This document shows positions 8,420 through 16,999 of a DNA stretch of 32,720 nucleotides, piece after piece (position 1 is the stretch's first letter; each line of letters starts with the position of its first letter). A program made the translations under genes and the position numbers. A model generated the notes under the pieces. That model was not told where the DNA came from, ran no database searches, and was given only the letters and a program-made list of their open reading frames with translations. The DNA lies in NCBI GenBank assembly GCA_031267055.1, contig JAIRZV010000069.1, forward strand, positions 1 through 32,720, written 5' to 3'. This DNA is from Candidatus Margulisiibacteriota bacterium (lineage in GTDB: Bacteria > Margulisbacteria > Termititenacia > Termititenacales > Termititenacaceae).

Positions 8420-9805
8420 ATGGCAGGCAGACCACCCAGAGAACAGGATAGTCCTGTGTCGGAAAAAAGAGAAGTAGAGGTAAAAGAAGAGCTCCCCAAA
8501 ATCGAAAAAATTAATGAAAAACCGGCCGAAAGGAACGGCGACAAAAGCAACGAGAAACTGATCGCCTCGCTGGATATTCCCGCACTGCAGCGCATGAAGA
8601 TTTCGGAATTGTACGCGATTGCCAAAGAATTGAAGATCGAAGAGATGACCACGCTGGAAAAAGGCGATTTGATCTACAAGATCATGCAGCTCAAAACCGG
8701 CGACGAGGGCGCGGTAACCTGCGAGGGCGTGCTGGAGCGTTTGCCGGACGGCTATGGTTTTCTGCGCGTTAACAATTATCTGCCGTCGAGCGAGGATATT
8801 TATGTGTCCTCGGCGCAGATCCGTCGTTTTTCACTGCTGACCGGCGATCGCGTGAGGGGCTTGGGGCGTAAACCCAAAGAAGGCGAGAAATATTTTTCGT
8901 TGGCGCGCGTGGACGAGATCAACGGTTTGACGCCGGAGGGCGCGCGCAAACGCACTTTTTTCAGTAATCTGGTGCCGATTTTCCCCGACAAAAAAATGAG
9001 CCTGGAGTCCAGCCAGCACAATATCACGACGCGTTTGATCGACATGGTCGCACCGATCGGTTTTGGCCAGCGCGCGATGATCGTGTCTCCGCCCAAGGCC
9101 GGTAAAACGACGATACTGAAAGACATTGCCAAGAGCATCGAACTCAATCACCCGGAAGTGGTGATCAAAGTGTTGTTGGTCGACGAGCGTCCTGAGGAAG
9201 TTACCGACATGCGCCGTTTTGTCAAAGGCGAGGTGGTGGCTTCGACTTTTGACGAGCCGCCGGAACAGCATGTCAAAGTTTCGGAATTACTGCTGGAGTC
9301 TGCCAAACGTTTGGTCGAGCACGGCCGCGATGTGGTGATCCTGCTGGACAGCATCACCCGTCTGGCGCGCGCACACAATATCGTGGTGGCGCCGTCTGGC
9401 CGCACTTTGTCCGGCGGTCTGGATCCGGCCTCGCTGCACAAACCCAAAAGATTTTTCGGCGCGGCGCGCAATATCGAAGGCGGTGGTTCGCTGACGATTA
9501 TCGCTACGGCGCTGGTCGACACGGGCAGTCGCATGGACGATGTGATTTACGAGGAATTCAAAGGCACAGGCAATATGGAACTGCATCTCGACCGCAAACT
9601 GGCCAACCGCCGCGTCTATCCGGCTATCGATGTGGTCAGTTCCGGCACGCGCAAAGAGGAGCTACTGCTGGCCGACGATGTTTTGAAGAAAACGATCATG
9701 CTGCGCAAGAGCATTGATTCCGATAACGCTACTGAGGAGCTGGTCAATCTGCTCAAGAAAACGAAAAATAATCACGAGTTTCTAAATTCGGGCATTTTCG
9801 GCTGA
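8420..9805 (+). CDS. rho: Transcription termination factor Rho
   Basis: GFGQRAMIVSPPKAGKTTILKDIA, DERPEEVTDM, LLDSITRLARAHN, SGGLDPASLHKPKRFFGAARNIEGGGSLTIIATAL. Confidence 0.98.
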   Translation: MAGRPPREQDSPVSEKREVEVKEELPKIEKINEKPAERNGDKSNEKLIASLDIPALQRMKISELYAIAKELKIEEMTTLEKGDLIYKIMQLKTGDEGAVTCEGVLERLPDGYGFLRVNNYLPSSEDIYVSSAQIRRFSLLTGDRVRGLGRKPKEGEKYFSLARVDEINGLTPEGARKRTFFSNLVPIFPDKKMSLESSQHNITTRLIDMVAPIGFGQRAMIVSPPKAGKTTILKDIAKSIELNHPEVVIKVLLVDERPEEVTDMRRFVKGEVVASTFDEPPEQHVKVSELLLESAKRLVEHGRDVVILLDSITRLARAHNIVVAPSGRTLSGGLDPASLHKPKRFFGAARNIEGGGSLTIIATALVDTGSRMDDVIYEEFKGTGNMELHLDRKLANRRVYPAIDVVSSGTRKEELLLADDVLKKTIMLRKSIDSDNATEELVNLLKKTKNNHEFLNSGIFG

Positions 9806-9810
9806 GAATT

Positions 9811-10218
9811 ATGAATATCCTGATCGTCGGCTGCGGCCGGGCAGGTTCGGAGTCCGCGCAGGTTTTGAGCGCGGCTGGCTGCAATGTCACAGTGCTGGAT
9901 AAAAATGAAGTTTCCCTGCAAAGATTGGGCACGGATTTCAACGGTGCGACATTGGTTGGCAATGGTATCGACATGGAGACGCTCCGCGAAGCCGGTGTGG
10001 AAAAAGCTGACGCCGCGGTCGTGGTGACCGACGGCGACAATACCAATGTAGTGGCTGCGCAGGTTATCAAAAAAATTTTCCGGGTACCAAAAGTGATAAC
10101 GCGAGTGTACGATCCACGCCGCGCTTATATTTACAAACAAATGGGATTGGATGTGGTCAGCGGAACGACTTTGTTTGCGACGCTAATCCGCGACAAGATT
10201 TTGGAGGAGCAAAAATAA
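9811..10218 (+). CDS. TrkA-like K+ transport regulator, RCK_N domain only
   Basis: MNILIVGCGRAGSESAQVLSAAGCNVTVLDKN...VVVTDGDNTNVVAAQVIKK. Confidence 0.88.
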   Translation: MNILIVGCGRAGSESAQVLSAAGCNVTVLDKNEVSLQRLGTDFNGATLVGNGIDMETLREAGVEKADAAVVVTDGDNTNVVAAQVIKKIFRVPKVITRVYDPRRAYIYKQMGLDVVSGTTLFATLIRDKILEEQK

Positions 10219-10883
10219 TGTTTATCGTGGTCATCGGTGTGGGCAATGTTGGCCGGCAGTTGGCCGCCAATCTGGCCAAGGAAAAACATTCGCTGGTTTT
10301 GCTCGACCGTCAGCCGGAAGTCTGCGCGCGCATGGCCGAAAGTTTTCCGGGCGCATTGGTCGTCTGCGGAGACGGCTGTGATCCGGGCATTTTGGAGCAG
10401 GCTTGTTTGGACAGGGCAGAAGTGGTGACTGCGCTGACCGGCGATGACGAAGACAATATTGTGATTTGCCAGTTGGCCAAAGAGCGTTTCAATGTGAAGC
10501 GCACAGTCGCGCGGGTCAATGATTCGCGTAACGCCAAGACTTTTGCCGCATTGGGTGTCGACGTGCCGGTAGACAGTGGCGCGATCATCACCAGCCTGAT
10601 CACGCAGGAAGTTTCTTCGCTAGAGATGTCTACTTTGTTTACCTTGAAACGCGGCAAAATGGCGATCGTACAGGTGGCCGTTTCGCCGTATTCGCCCGTC
10701 ATTGCCAAAAAAGTCATGGATTTGTCTTTGCCTAAAGACACGGTTTTGATTTCTATCCTGCGCGGTGAAGAAGTGATCGTGCCGCGTGGTAGCACTGTTT
10801 TACAGCGCGGAGACGATGTGATCGCACTGACTTCGGACAGCAGCCGGCAGGCGATGCTCGACCTGCTGGGGGCTAAAGAATAA
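10218..10883 (+). CDS. trkA: TrkA family protein (RCK_N + RCK_C)
   Basis: VVIGVGNVGRQLAANLAKEKHSLVLLDRQ; C-terminal RCK_C LKRGKMAIVQVAVSPYSPVIAKKVMDLSLPKDTVLISILRGEEVIVPRGSTVLQRGDDVIAL. Confidence 0.92.
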   Translation: MFIVVIGVGNVGRQLAANLAKEKHSLVLLDRQPEVCARMAESFPGALVVCGDGCDPGILEQACLDRAEVVTALTGDDEDNIVICQLAKERFNVKRTVARVNDSRNAKTFAALGVDVPVDSGAIITSLITQEVSSLEMSTLFTLKRGKMAIVQVAVSPYSPVIAKKVMDLSLPKDTVLISILRGEEVIVPRGSTVLQRGDDVIALTSDSSRQAMLDLLGAKE

Positions 10884-10885
10884 CC

Positions 10886-12388
10886 ATGCTGATCAAGCCA
10901 TGTCTGGCCGATCATAAAGTTGTGGGTTTTTATCTTGGTTCTATTTTGATTGGCGTCGGCTGTGTTATGATTTTTCCGTTGCTGACCGCACTGGTTTTCC
11001 GCGAGTGGGCGGTACTATTCAATTATCTTTTGAGTGGTTTGTTTACGGTTGGTGGGGGTTTAGTCCTGCGGCTGCTGTGTTTTACCAAAAAAGAAATTGA
11101 CTGGCTGCACGGCTTGGCTATCGCCGCGTTGCTTTGGCTGGCCGCCGCCGCTGTGGCTGCGTTGCCGTTTTTTCTCGGTGGCAATTACGGTTCGTATCTG
11201 GATGCTTTTTTTGAAGCGATGAACGCGCTGGCCACCGCGGGATTTAGTTTGGCGCGCGATCTTGATCATATTTCTGCAGCTGACAATATGTGGCGGCATT
11301 TGCTGATGTTTGTCGGCGGACAGGGCATCGTGGTCATGGCTTTGAGTTTTCTGATGCTGCATGGCAGCGCCGGTTTTAAACTCTACACTGGGGAAGCACG
11401 CGAAGAACGCATTGTGCCGAATATCATTAGTACCGCGCGCCTGATCCTGCAGATCAGTCTGGTGTTTTTGGCGGCAGGGACCACCACGCTAACTTTGATC
11501 TTGCACTGGGACGGCCTGTCTTGGACGCAGGCGTTTTGGCACGGGCTGTGGCTGTTTATGTCCGGCTTTAGCACCGGCGGTTTCGCTCCGCATACGCAAA
11601 GCATTTTGTATTATCACAGTTGGCGACTAGAATTGGCGTTGCTTTTCTTTATGTTTTTGGGAATTTTGAATTTCCGTTTGCACTATGCTGTTTACACCGG
11701 CAACCGCCGAGAACTGCACCGCAATATCGAAACTGTGGTTTTGTTTTTTTCGTTTTTGCTGACGTTTTTTTTAGTCTGTGCCGGTTTGCTTTATTTCCGC
11801 GTTTATCCCGGTCTCGAGGCGGCGCTACGCCGGGGAATTTTTCTGCTGGGGTCTAGCCATTCGACTGCGGGTTTTACGACAATCTATACCGGACAGCTTT
11901 TCCGCGAATGGCCGCAGCTTTCTCTGCTGGCTTTAATGGCGGCGATGGCGATTGGCGGCAGCGCTTGCTCAACCGCCGGTGGTATCAAGGCTTTGCGCGT
12001 CGGTATTCTTTTTAAGGCTCTACGGCAAGACATCAAACGTCTGCTGTTACCGCCAAGCGCTGTGGTGGCTGAGCGTTACCATCATATCAAAAATTATTTT
12101 CTTGACGACAAAGTGGTACGCAGTGCAGCGATCATAACTTTGTTGTATTTGGTGGTCTTTGGCCTCGGCGCGCTGGCCGGAGTTTGTTATGGCTATCCGT
12201 TTCTGCCGGCTTTATTTGAGTCGATCTCAGCTGCGACAAACACCGGTTTGTCTTGCGGAATTATCACACCTGGCCTGCCTGCCGGCCTGAAATTGATTTA
12301 TCTGCTGGAAATTTGGGGTGGCCGTTTGGAATTTACCGCGGTATTGGGTTTGCTGGCGTATGGCTGGGCTTGCCTGAAAGGAAAGTAG
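10886..12388 (+). CDS. trkH: TrkH family potassium uptake protein
   Basis: Multi-TM; FEAMNALATAGFSL, GGQGIVVMALSFLMLHGSAGFKLY, FMSGFSTGGFAPH, GGSACSTAGGIKALR, SAATNTGLSCG selectivity-loop repeats. Confidence 0.96.
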   Translation: MLIKPCLADHKVVGFYLGSILIGVGCVMIFPLLTALVFREWAVLFNYLLSGLFTVGGGLVLRLLCFTKKEIDWLHGLAIAALLWLAAAAVAALPFFLGGNYGSYLDAFFEAMNALATAGFSLARDLDHISAADNMWRHLLMFVGGQGIVVMALSFLMLHGSAGFKLYTGEAREERIVPNIISTARLILQISLVFLAAGTTTLTLILHWDGLSWTQAFWHGLWLFMSGFSTGGFAPHTQSILYYHSWRLELALLFFMFLGILNFRLHYAVYTGNRRELHRNIETVVLFFSFLLTFFLVCAGLLYFRVYPGLEAALRRGIFLLGSSHSTAGFTTIYTGQLFREWPQLSLLALMAAMAIGGSACSTAGGIKALRVGILFKALRQDIKRLLLPPSAVVAERYHHIKNYFLDDKVVRSAAIITLLYLVVFGLGALAGVCYGYPFLPALFESISAATNTGLSCGIITPGLPAGLKLIYLLEIWGGRLEFTAVLGLLAYGWACLKGK

Positions 12389-12391
12389 CTG

Positions 12392-12862
12392 GTGAGAAAG
12401 ATTGTTTTAGTTTGTCTACTGGTGGTTAGGGTTTGGGCTGCGCCGGCTGCACAGGAGCGTTTGTCCAGTGAGCTGCTCGCTCTGCCGCGCGAGTGTGACA
12501 ATATTCCGACGTTATACCGCGGCGAAGTGATCGGCGATATTCTGACGCGCGGTGAAAAGGTCTGGTTCAATGTCAGCGACGGCGAAAACGTGATCGGTAT
12601 TTTTGCACCGCGGGAATTGGCGGCGGAAATTCAGATCACCGGAAAATATTTGCGGCGTGGCGACACTGTGAAAATTCTCGGCGAATTTAACCGCGCTTGT
12701 TCCGAGCACGGCGGCGAGACGGATATTCATGCCGTGCGGATCGAAAAAATTGCCGCAGGATATGCGCTGACGCAGCCGGTCAGCAAATTCAAAATTGTTT
12801 TGTCCGTGGTTTTGGCTTTGGGTGTTTTGGTCTTGGGCATTTTAGACCGGAAGCGCAGATAA
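12392..12862 (+). CDS. Hypothetical exported/membrane-anchored protein, possible OB-fold
   Basis: N-terminal signal peptide, C-terminal TM (FKIVLSVVLALGVLVLGILDRKRR); 4 nt downstream of trkH. Confidence 0.75.
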   Translation: MRKIVLVCLLVVRVWAAPAAQERLSSELLALPRECDNIPTLYRGEVIGDILTRGEKVWFNVSDGENVIGIFAPRELAAEIQITGKYLRRGDTVKILGEFNRACSEHGGETDIHAVRIEKIAAGYALTQPVSKFKIVLSVVLALGVLVLGILDRKRR

Positions 12863-13016
12863 CAATTGTTTCAACTGTCCGAGCAAATATCTTGTGCAAC
12901 AAAATATTTGCCGCGCTAATGTTGAGCGAGCGCCTCTTGCCAAAACCAAAAGACGGGTTATAATTACTCACATGACAGATAAATACAATTATGTAATAAG
13001 TGCCTTTGCGGTAAAT

Positions 13017-13030
13017 CCCCCCCCCCCCCC
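13017..13030. repeat. Poly-C homopolymer tract (C14)
   Basis: aaat + 14 c + aacg. Confidence 0.95.
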
Positions 13031-13182
13031 AACGTTTTTGGCGTACCTGCGCTAAAAATCTCCCCTCGGCTGGTTGCCTTCGGGGATTCCTTCGCGCGCA
13101 AAGAATAACGCGCTCAGTCATAGCATTTCCTGTATTTAAACATTTAACAAATTTCTCCTGCGTGACGTAACTCCGGGCTACA

Positions 13183-13267
13183 ACCCCACCAACCAAAATT
13201 TACTTCGCAAATTTTGGTTTGCCTCCCCTTACTAAGGGGAGGCCAGCAGCGTTAGCTGCGGTGGGGT
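13183..13267. repeat. Cloverleaf-shaped intergenic element (closing stem plus three hairpins)
   Basis: accccacc (13183-13190) / ggtggggt (13260-13267); aaccaaaattt-acttcgc-aaattttggtt (13191-13219); gcctcccctt-act-aaggggaggc (13221-13243); gcagc-gtta-gctgc (13246-13259). Confidence 0.85.
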
Positions 13268-13285
13268 GTTTCGCGTAAGCGAAAC
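13268..13285. repeat. Additional perfect hairpin adjoining the cloverleaf element
   Basis: gtttcgc-gtaa-gcgaaac. Confidence 0.8.
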
Positions 13286-13330
13286 ATTGGAACGAAGAAA
13301 GAAAATAAAAATCACACAAGGAGAAAAAAT

Positions 13331-14575
13331 ATGAAAAAAATAATTTTAGCGATTTTCACAATCATGCTGACGCTGGCCATATTCGGCTGCGGCAAAACGC
13401 AGCAGACCAGTAGCGGCGGTTCGTCCGGCGGTGGTGGCGGAGGCGGCGGCGGGACACCGCAGACTTTTTCGATCAGCGTTGTATCAGATTTGTTAGATGG
13501 ATATACAGTATCTGGACTTTCTGTTATGGGTGCGGATGATATTACAGTAGCGCTGCTTGATCTTATAACTGGCACGACGGTAAATGCCGTCGGAAAAATA
13601 GAAAACGGCAAATATTCTGTAGACGGATTGGACGCCACAAAGACTTATGAAGTGCGTTTAAAAAAGGGCGAAACCACGCAGAGTAATCTGGCTGCCAAAC
13701 CGCGCTTTTCCGATACAGAGATAGTACCCGTTAATGCGTCAACCACGACTTTTGTGGGAAAGGTTCTGGAAAAGAAAGACGACATAAAAGACGCGCTGTC
13801 TGCCGGCAATGTAGCGGCTGGCAAGGTGAATGAATTGTTTGCGGTGGCCAAAGATAATCAAGCAAAGCTCGTCGACTACGCGGAGCAGCTAAAAAATTCT
13901 AAACAGAATAATCTCACTGTGCTGGCTTGGGACACTAAAAATATTAACGGCGACATTGACGATTGGGGAAGTAATTATACTGTCTTGTTTGACGCGAGAT
14001 ACCCTCTGTCTGGCAACGACAACAGCCCAAATAACAACGATAAAAACCAGTATCTGAAAGTAAAAAGCCTCAAAGTGGCTAGGGACACGGAAAACCTTTA
14101 CTTCTTATGGGAACAAGATGAAGCTGGATTTTATACTGATTATGCTGATTATGGAGCGAATACAGTAGAGTACGTAGTGGGAACTTACATTGCCGGCACG
14201 GGTTGGGACACAGATGACAATACGCGCCCGCCATCATATGTGGAAACACCAGTGCTTGCGAAAGTAATGATGAGTAATAAGGAAGGATCTGGAAATGGTT
14301 TTTTTGATGCTGAGATTTGGGATGAGGCTGACCCGGAAAACAACATCCATATAGATGATAAAATGCAAGGTAAATTGAGCGGCGATAAGAAATTTCTGGA
14401 AATTGCCGTGTCAATAAATTCAATCAAGGAAAATTGCGAAGCATATTTAAAGCCAGAATATGATAGCGCTTATACTATTGGCATCAAGATTTTCGGTAAT
14501 TATGAACATGACAATAACAATTATATTGGTCATAACTATAGTTTTATATCCAATATGTTGTTCGTGAAGTTTTAG
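13331..14575 (+). CDS. Lipoprotein with poly-Gly linker
   Basis: MKKIILAIFTIMLTLAIFGCGK lipobox; GGSSGGGGGGGGGTPQ linker; DIDDWGSNYTVLFDARYPLSGN...ENLYFLWEQDE resembles CBM9/DOMON-like segments. Confidence 0.85.
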   Translation: MKKIILAIFTIMLTLAIFGCGKTQQTSSGGSSGGGGGGGGGTPQTFSISVVSDLLDGYTVSGLSVMGADDITVALLDLITGTTVNAVGKIENGKYSVDGLDATKTYEVRLKKGETTQSNLAAKPRFSDTEIVPVNASTTTFVGKVLEKKDDIKDALSAGNVAAGKVNELFAVAKDNQAKLVDYAEQLKNSKQNNLTVLAWDTKNINGDIDDWGSNYTVLFDARYPLSGNDNSPNNNDKNQYLKVKSLKVARDTENLYFLWEQDEAGFYTDYADYGANTVEYVVGTYIAGTGWDTDDNTRPPSYVETPVLAKVMMSNKEGSGNGFFDAEIWDEADPENNIHIDDKMQGKLSGDKKFLEIAVSINSIKENCEAYLKPEYDSAYTIGIKIFGNYEHDNNNYIGHNYSFISNMLFVKF

Positions 14576-14581
14576 GCTTTG

Positions 14582-14601
14582 GGGGCGGAGCAATCCGCCC
14601 C
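14582..14601 (+). terminator. Hairpin after lipoprotein gene
   Basis: ggggcgga-gcaa-tccgcccc, 8-bp stem, weak T-tract. Confidence 0.5.
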
Positions 14602-14613
14602 TAAACTATATTA

Positions 14614-14641
14614 TTGCAAAATTTTTGGTCTGTGTTATAAT
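14614..14641 (+). promoter_or_regulatory. Promoter for rpsB-tsf
   Basis: TTGCAA (14614-14619), 16-nt spacer, TATAAT (14636-14641); followed by an approximately 150-nt leader. Confidence 0.65.
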
Positions 14642-14797
14642 GCGCTTCCTTTAGGCTCTGGTGAGTTTGAAGGAATAAACATCGTTCTGTTTCTGTCTTG
14701 TGGTTGCCCGTTCGGGGTTGAAAGACGGATTTGAAAAGCGGAGCGAGAAGCAAAAACCGCCGGAAAATTCTTTTTTTCGGCAAAAAAGGGGCTCAAT

Positions 14798-15610
14798 ATG
14801 GCATTTGACGTAAGTATGCGGCATTTACTGGAGGCTGGTGTGCATTTCGGCCATCAGACCAAGCGCTGGGACCCGCGCATGAAGCCGTTCATTTACACGG
14901 CGCGCAACGACATTCACGTGATCGATCTCAAGCAGTCGCTGGAGAGGCTGGAGGCCGCGTACAATTTTGTCCGCGATCTGGTGTCCGACGGCGGCAAGGT
15001 TTTGTTTGTCGGCACGAAAAAACAGGCGCAGGACGCGGTGCGCGACGAAGCTCTGCGCTGCAAGATGCCGTATGTCACCAATCGCTGGCTGGGCGGCGCG
15101 CTGACCAATCTATCGACGATACGCAAATCTGTGCGCAAATACAAAAAGCTGCTTGAGCGAAAAGAAAAAGGCATTTTTGCCAAACTGCCGGCCAAGGAAG
15201 TTTCCAAATTGACCAAAGAAATGGCAAAGCTGGAGACAAATCTGGGCGGAATTTTGGAGATGACCAAATTGCCGGAAGCGATTTTTGTGGTGGACACGGT
15301 GAAAGAAAATATCGCGGTGCATGAAGCGCGGCGTCTGGGCATCAAGGTTGTGGCTATTGTCGACACCAACTCCAATCCGCAACTGGTCGATGTGCCGATC
15401 CCGGGCAATGACGACGCGATACGCGCGGTCAAGCTGATCGCCCAGACTGTCGCCAACGCCTGCAACGAAGGCACGAAAATTTTCATCGAGAAAAACGGCG
15501 GCGTTTACGAGGAGAGCGCTTATATGTCGCCGGACGACGCGCTGGAAGCCGCGGCCAGACTGGAAAAAGAAGAAGAGATTTTAGAAACCGAAGCGATCGA
15601 AAAAGATTAG
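14798..15610 (+). CDS. rpsB: 30S ribosomal protein S2
   Basis: MRHLLEAGVHFGHQTKRWDPRMKPFIYTARNDIHVIDLKQS; RWLGGALTN; VVAIVDTNSNPQLVDVPIPGNDDAIRAV. Confidence 0.98.
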   Translation: MAFDVSMRHLLEAGVHFGHQTKRWDPRMKPFIYTARNDIHVIDLKQSLERLEAAYNFVRDLVSDGGKVLFVGTKKQAQDAVRDEALRCKMPYVTNRWLGGALTNLSTIRKSVRKYKKLLERKEKGIFAKLPAKEVSKLTKEMAKLETNLGGILEMTKLPEAIFVVDTVKENIAVHEARRLGIKVVAIVDTNSNPQLVDVPIPGNDDAIRAVKLIAQTVANACNEGTKIFIEKNGGVYEESAYMSPDDALEAAARLEKEEEILETEAIEKD

Positions 15611-15620
15611 AGGAGAAAAA

Positions 15621-16475
15621 ATGGCTGAAATATCCGCCGCGACAGTAAAAGAACTGCGCGAAAAAACTTTTGCCGGCATGATGGACTGCAAAAAAGCTTT
15701 GCAGGAAACTAACGGCGATTTTGAAGCGGCCGTCAAATGGCTGCGCGAAAAAGGCCTGTCTACCGCCGCCAAACGTTCGGACCGCGCGGCTTCGGAAGGC
15801 CTCATCGACGTGAAATTTAACGACGAGCGCAATTTGGCCGCTTTGTTTGAGCTGAATAGCGAGACGGATTTTGTGGCGCGCAACGCTAAGTTTCTCGCGC
15901 TGCTCAATCAACTGCTTGACCAAGTATTGACTAAGCAGCCCAAAGATATTGCCGAACTGGAAGGACAGCCTTTTCTGGGCGATGAGTCCAAGAAAATCAA
16001 TGAGCTGATCACCGACGCTATCGCGGTGATCGGAGAAAATATCGTGGCGCGGCGTTTTGCTCTGTACAGCGCGCCGGCCGGCAATGTATTGGAGAGTTAC
16101 GTGCACAACGGACGCATCGGTGTGCTGGTCGAGCTGACCGGCGCACAGGCGAACAGCGAGCTGGCCAAAAATATCGCCATGCACATCGCAGCGGCCAATC
16201 CTGCGCCGCAGTATTTGCAGCGCGCTGATGTGACCGCCGAGCATCTGGCTGGTGAGCGCGAGATTTACAAAACACAGATTTTGCAGGACGAGAAAAACGC
16301 CAAAAAACCGGCCAATATTATTGAGAAAATAATCGACGGCAAAGTTAATAAATTTTATCAGGATGTTTGTCTGCTGGAGCAGAGTTATATCCGTGACCCG
16401 GACAAAACAGTAAAAGATATTTTGCCAGAAGGCGTGTCGATAGTGCGCTTTGCCCGTTTTGAGCTGGGCGCTTAG
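15621..16475 (+). CDS. tsf: Elongation factor Ts
   Basis: VKELREKTFAGMMDCKKALQETNGDFEAAVKWLREKGLSTAAKRSDR; ELNSETDFVARN; MHIAAANP. Confidence 0.98.
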   Translation: MAEISAATVKELREKTFAGMMDCKKALQETNGDFEAAVKWLREKGLSTAAKRSDRAASEGLIDVKFNDERNLAALFELNSETDFVARNAKFLALLNQLLDQVLTKQPKDIAELEGQPFLGDESKKINELITDAIAVIGENIVARRFALYSAPAGNVLESYVHNGRIGVLVELTGAQANSELAKNIAMHIAAANPAPQYLQRADVTAEHLAGEREIYKTQILQDEKNAKKPANIIEKIIDGKVNKFYQDVCLLEQSYIRDPDKTVKDILPEGVSIVRFARFELGA

Positions 16476-16521
16476 TTTTTCACCCAAAAGCAGATCTGTA
16501 GCATTGTGTTATAATAAATCA

Positions 16522-16980
16522 GTGGGTATTTATAATTTGATTTTATCACCTTGGTTTTGGCTGGGTTTAGTCATAATTTTTTCCTTGATTGAATTAGCTT
16601 GTGCGCTTAATCTCATCACAATATGGTTTGCTGCTTCAGCCTTAATTATGGTTTTTGTTCCCGAAGCCACCAAAGGATTTTCCGTTCCTGTGCGTTTTAA
16701 TCTGCATATTATTATATTTTTACTAATCGCAGCCGCTTTGCTTATTTTTACACGCCCTCTAGTTATCAAAAAGCTAAAGATCGGAAAAACCAAAACGAAT
16801 GTTGATGATTTAATCAACCGCACCGCGCTTGTTACAAAAAGCATCAGCAAATTCAGCCCAGGTGAGATAAAAGTAAACGGCCAAATCTGGACAGCAATAT
16901 CAGAGAACAACGACTTGGAACAAGGAACAGAATGTACGGTAGTAGAAATTGTTGGCGTTAAAGCAATAGTAAAAAAATAA
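16522..16980 (+). CDS. NfeD family membrane protein (start refined to GTG; ORF begins 16450)
   Basis: TM helices followed by an OB-like domain LINRTALVTKSISKFSPGEIKVNGQIWTAISEN..GTECTVVEIVGVKAIVK; upstream TATAAT. Confidence 0.85.
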   Translation: MGIYNLILSPWFWLGLVIIFSLIELACALNLITIWFAASALIMVFVPEATKGFSVPVRFNLHIIIFLLIAAALLIFTRPLVIKKLKIGKTKTNVDDLINRTALVTKSISKFSPGEIKVNGQIWTAISENNDLEQGTECTVVEIVGVKAIVKK

Positions 16981-16999
16981 AACAATTAAGGAGTTCAAT

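Noticed and set aside
12789-13196. 135-aa minus-strand ORF crossing the poly-C and repeat region
   Set aside because: Passes through poly-C and inverted-repeat DNA and the end of the upstream gene; likely spurious.
13183-13267. Cloverleaf element as a tRNA gene
   Set aside because: Arm sizes, a 3-nt loop, and absence of T-loop/anticodon signatures are incompatible with a tRNA.
15483-16487. 334-aa minus-strand ORF opposite tsf
   Set aside because: Antisense to a definite EF-Ts gene; shadow ORF.
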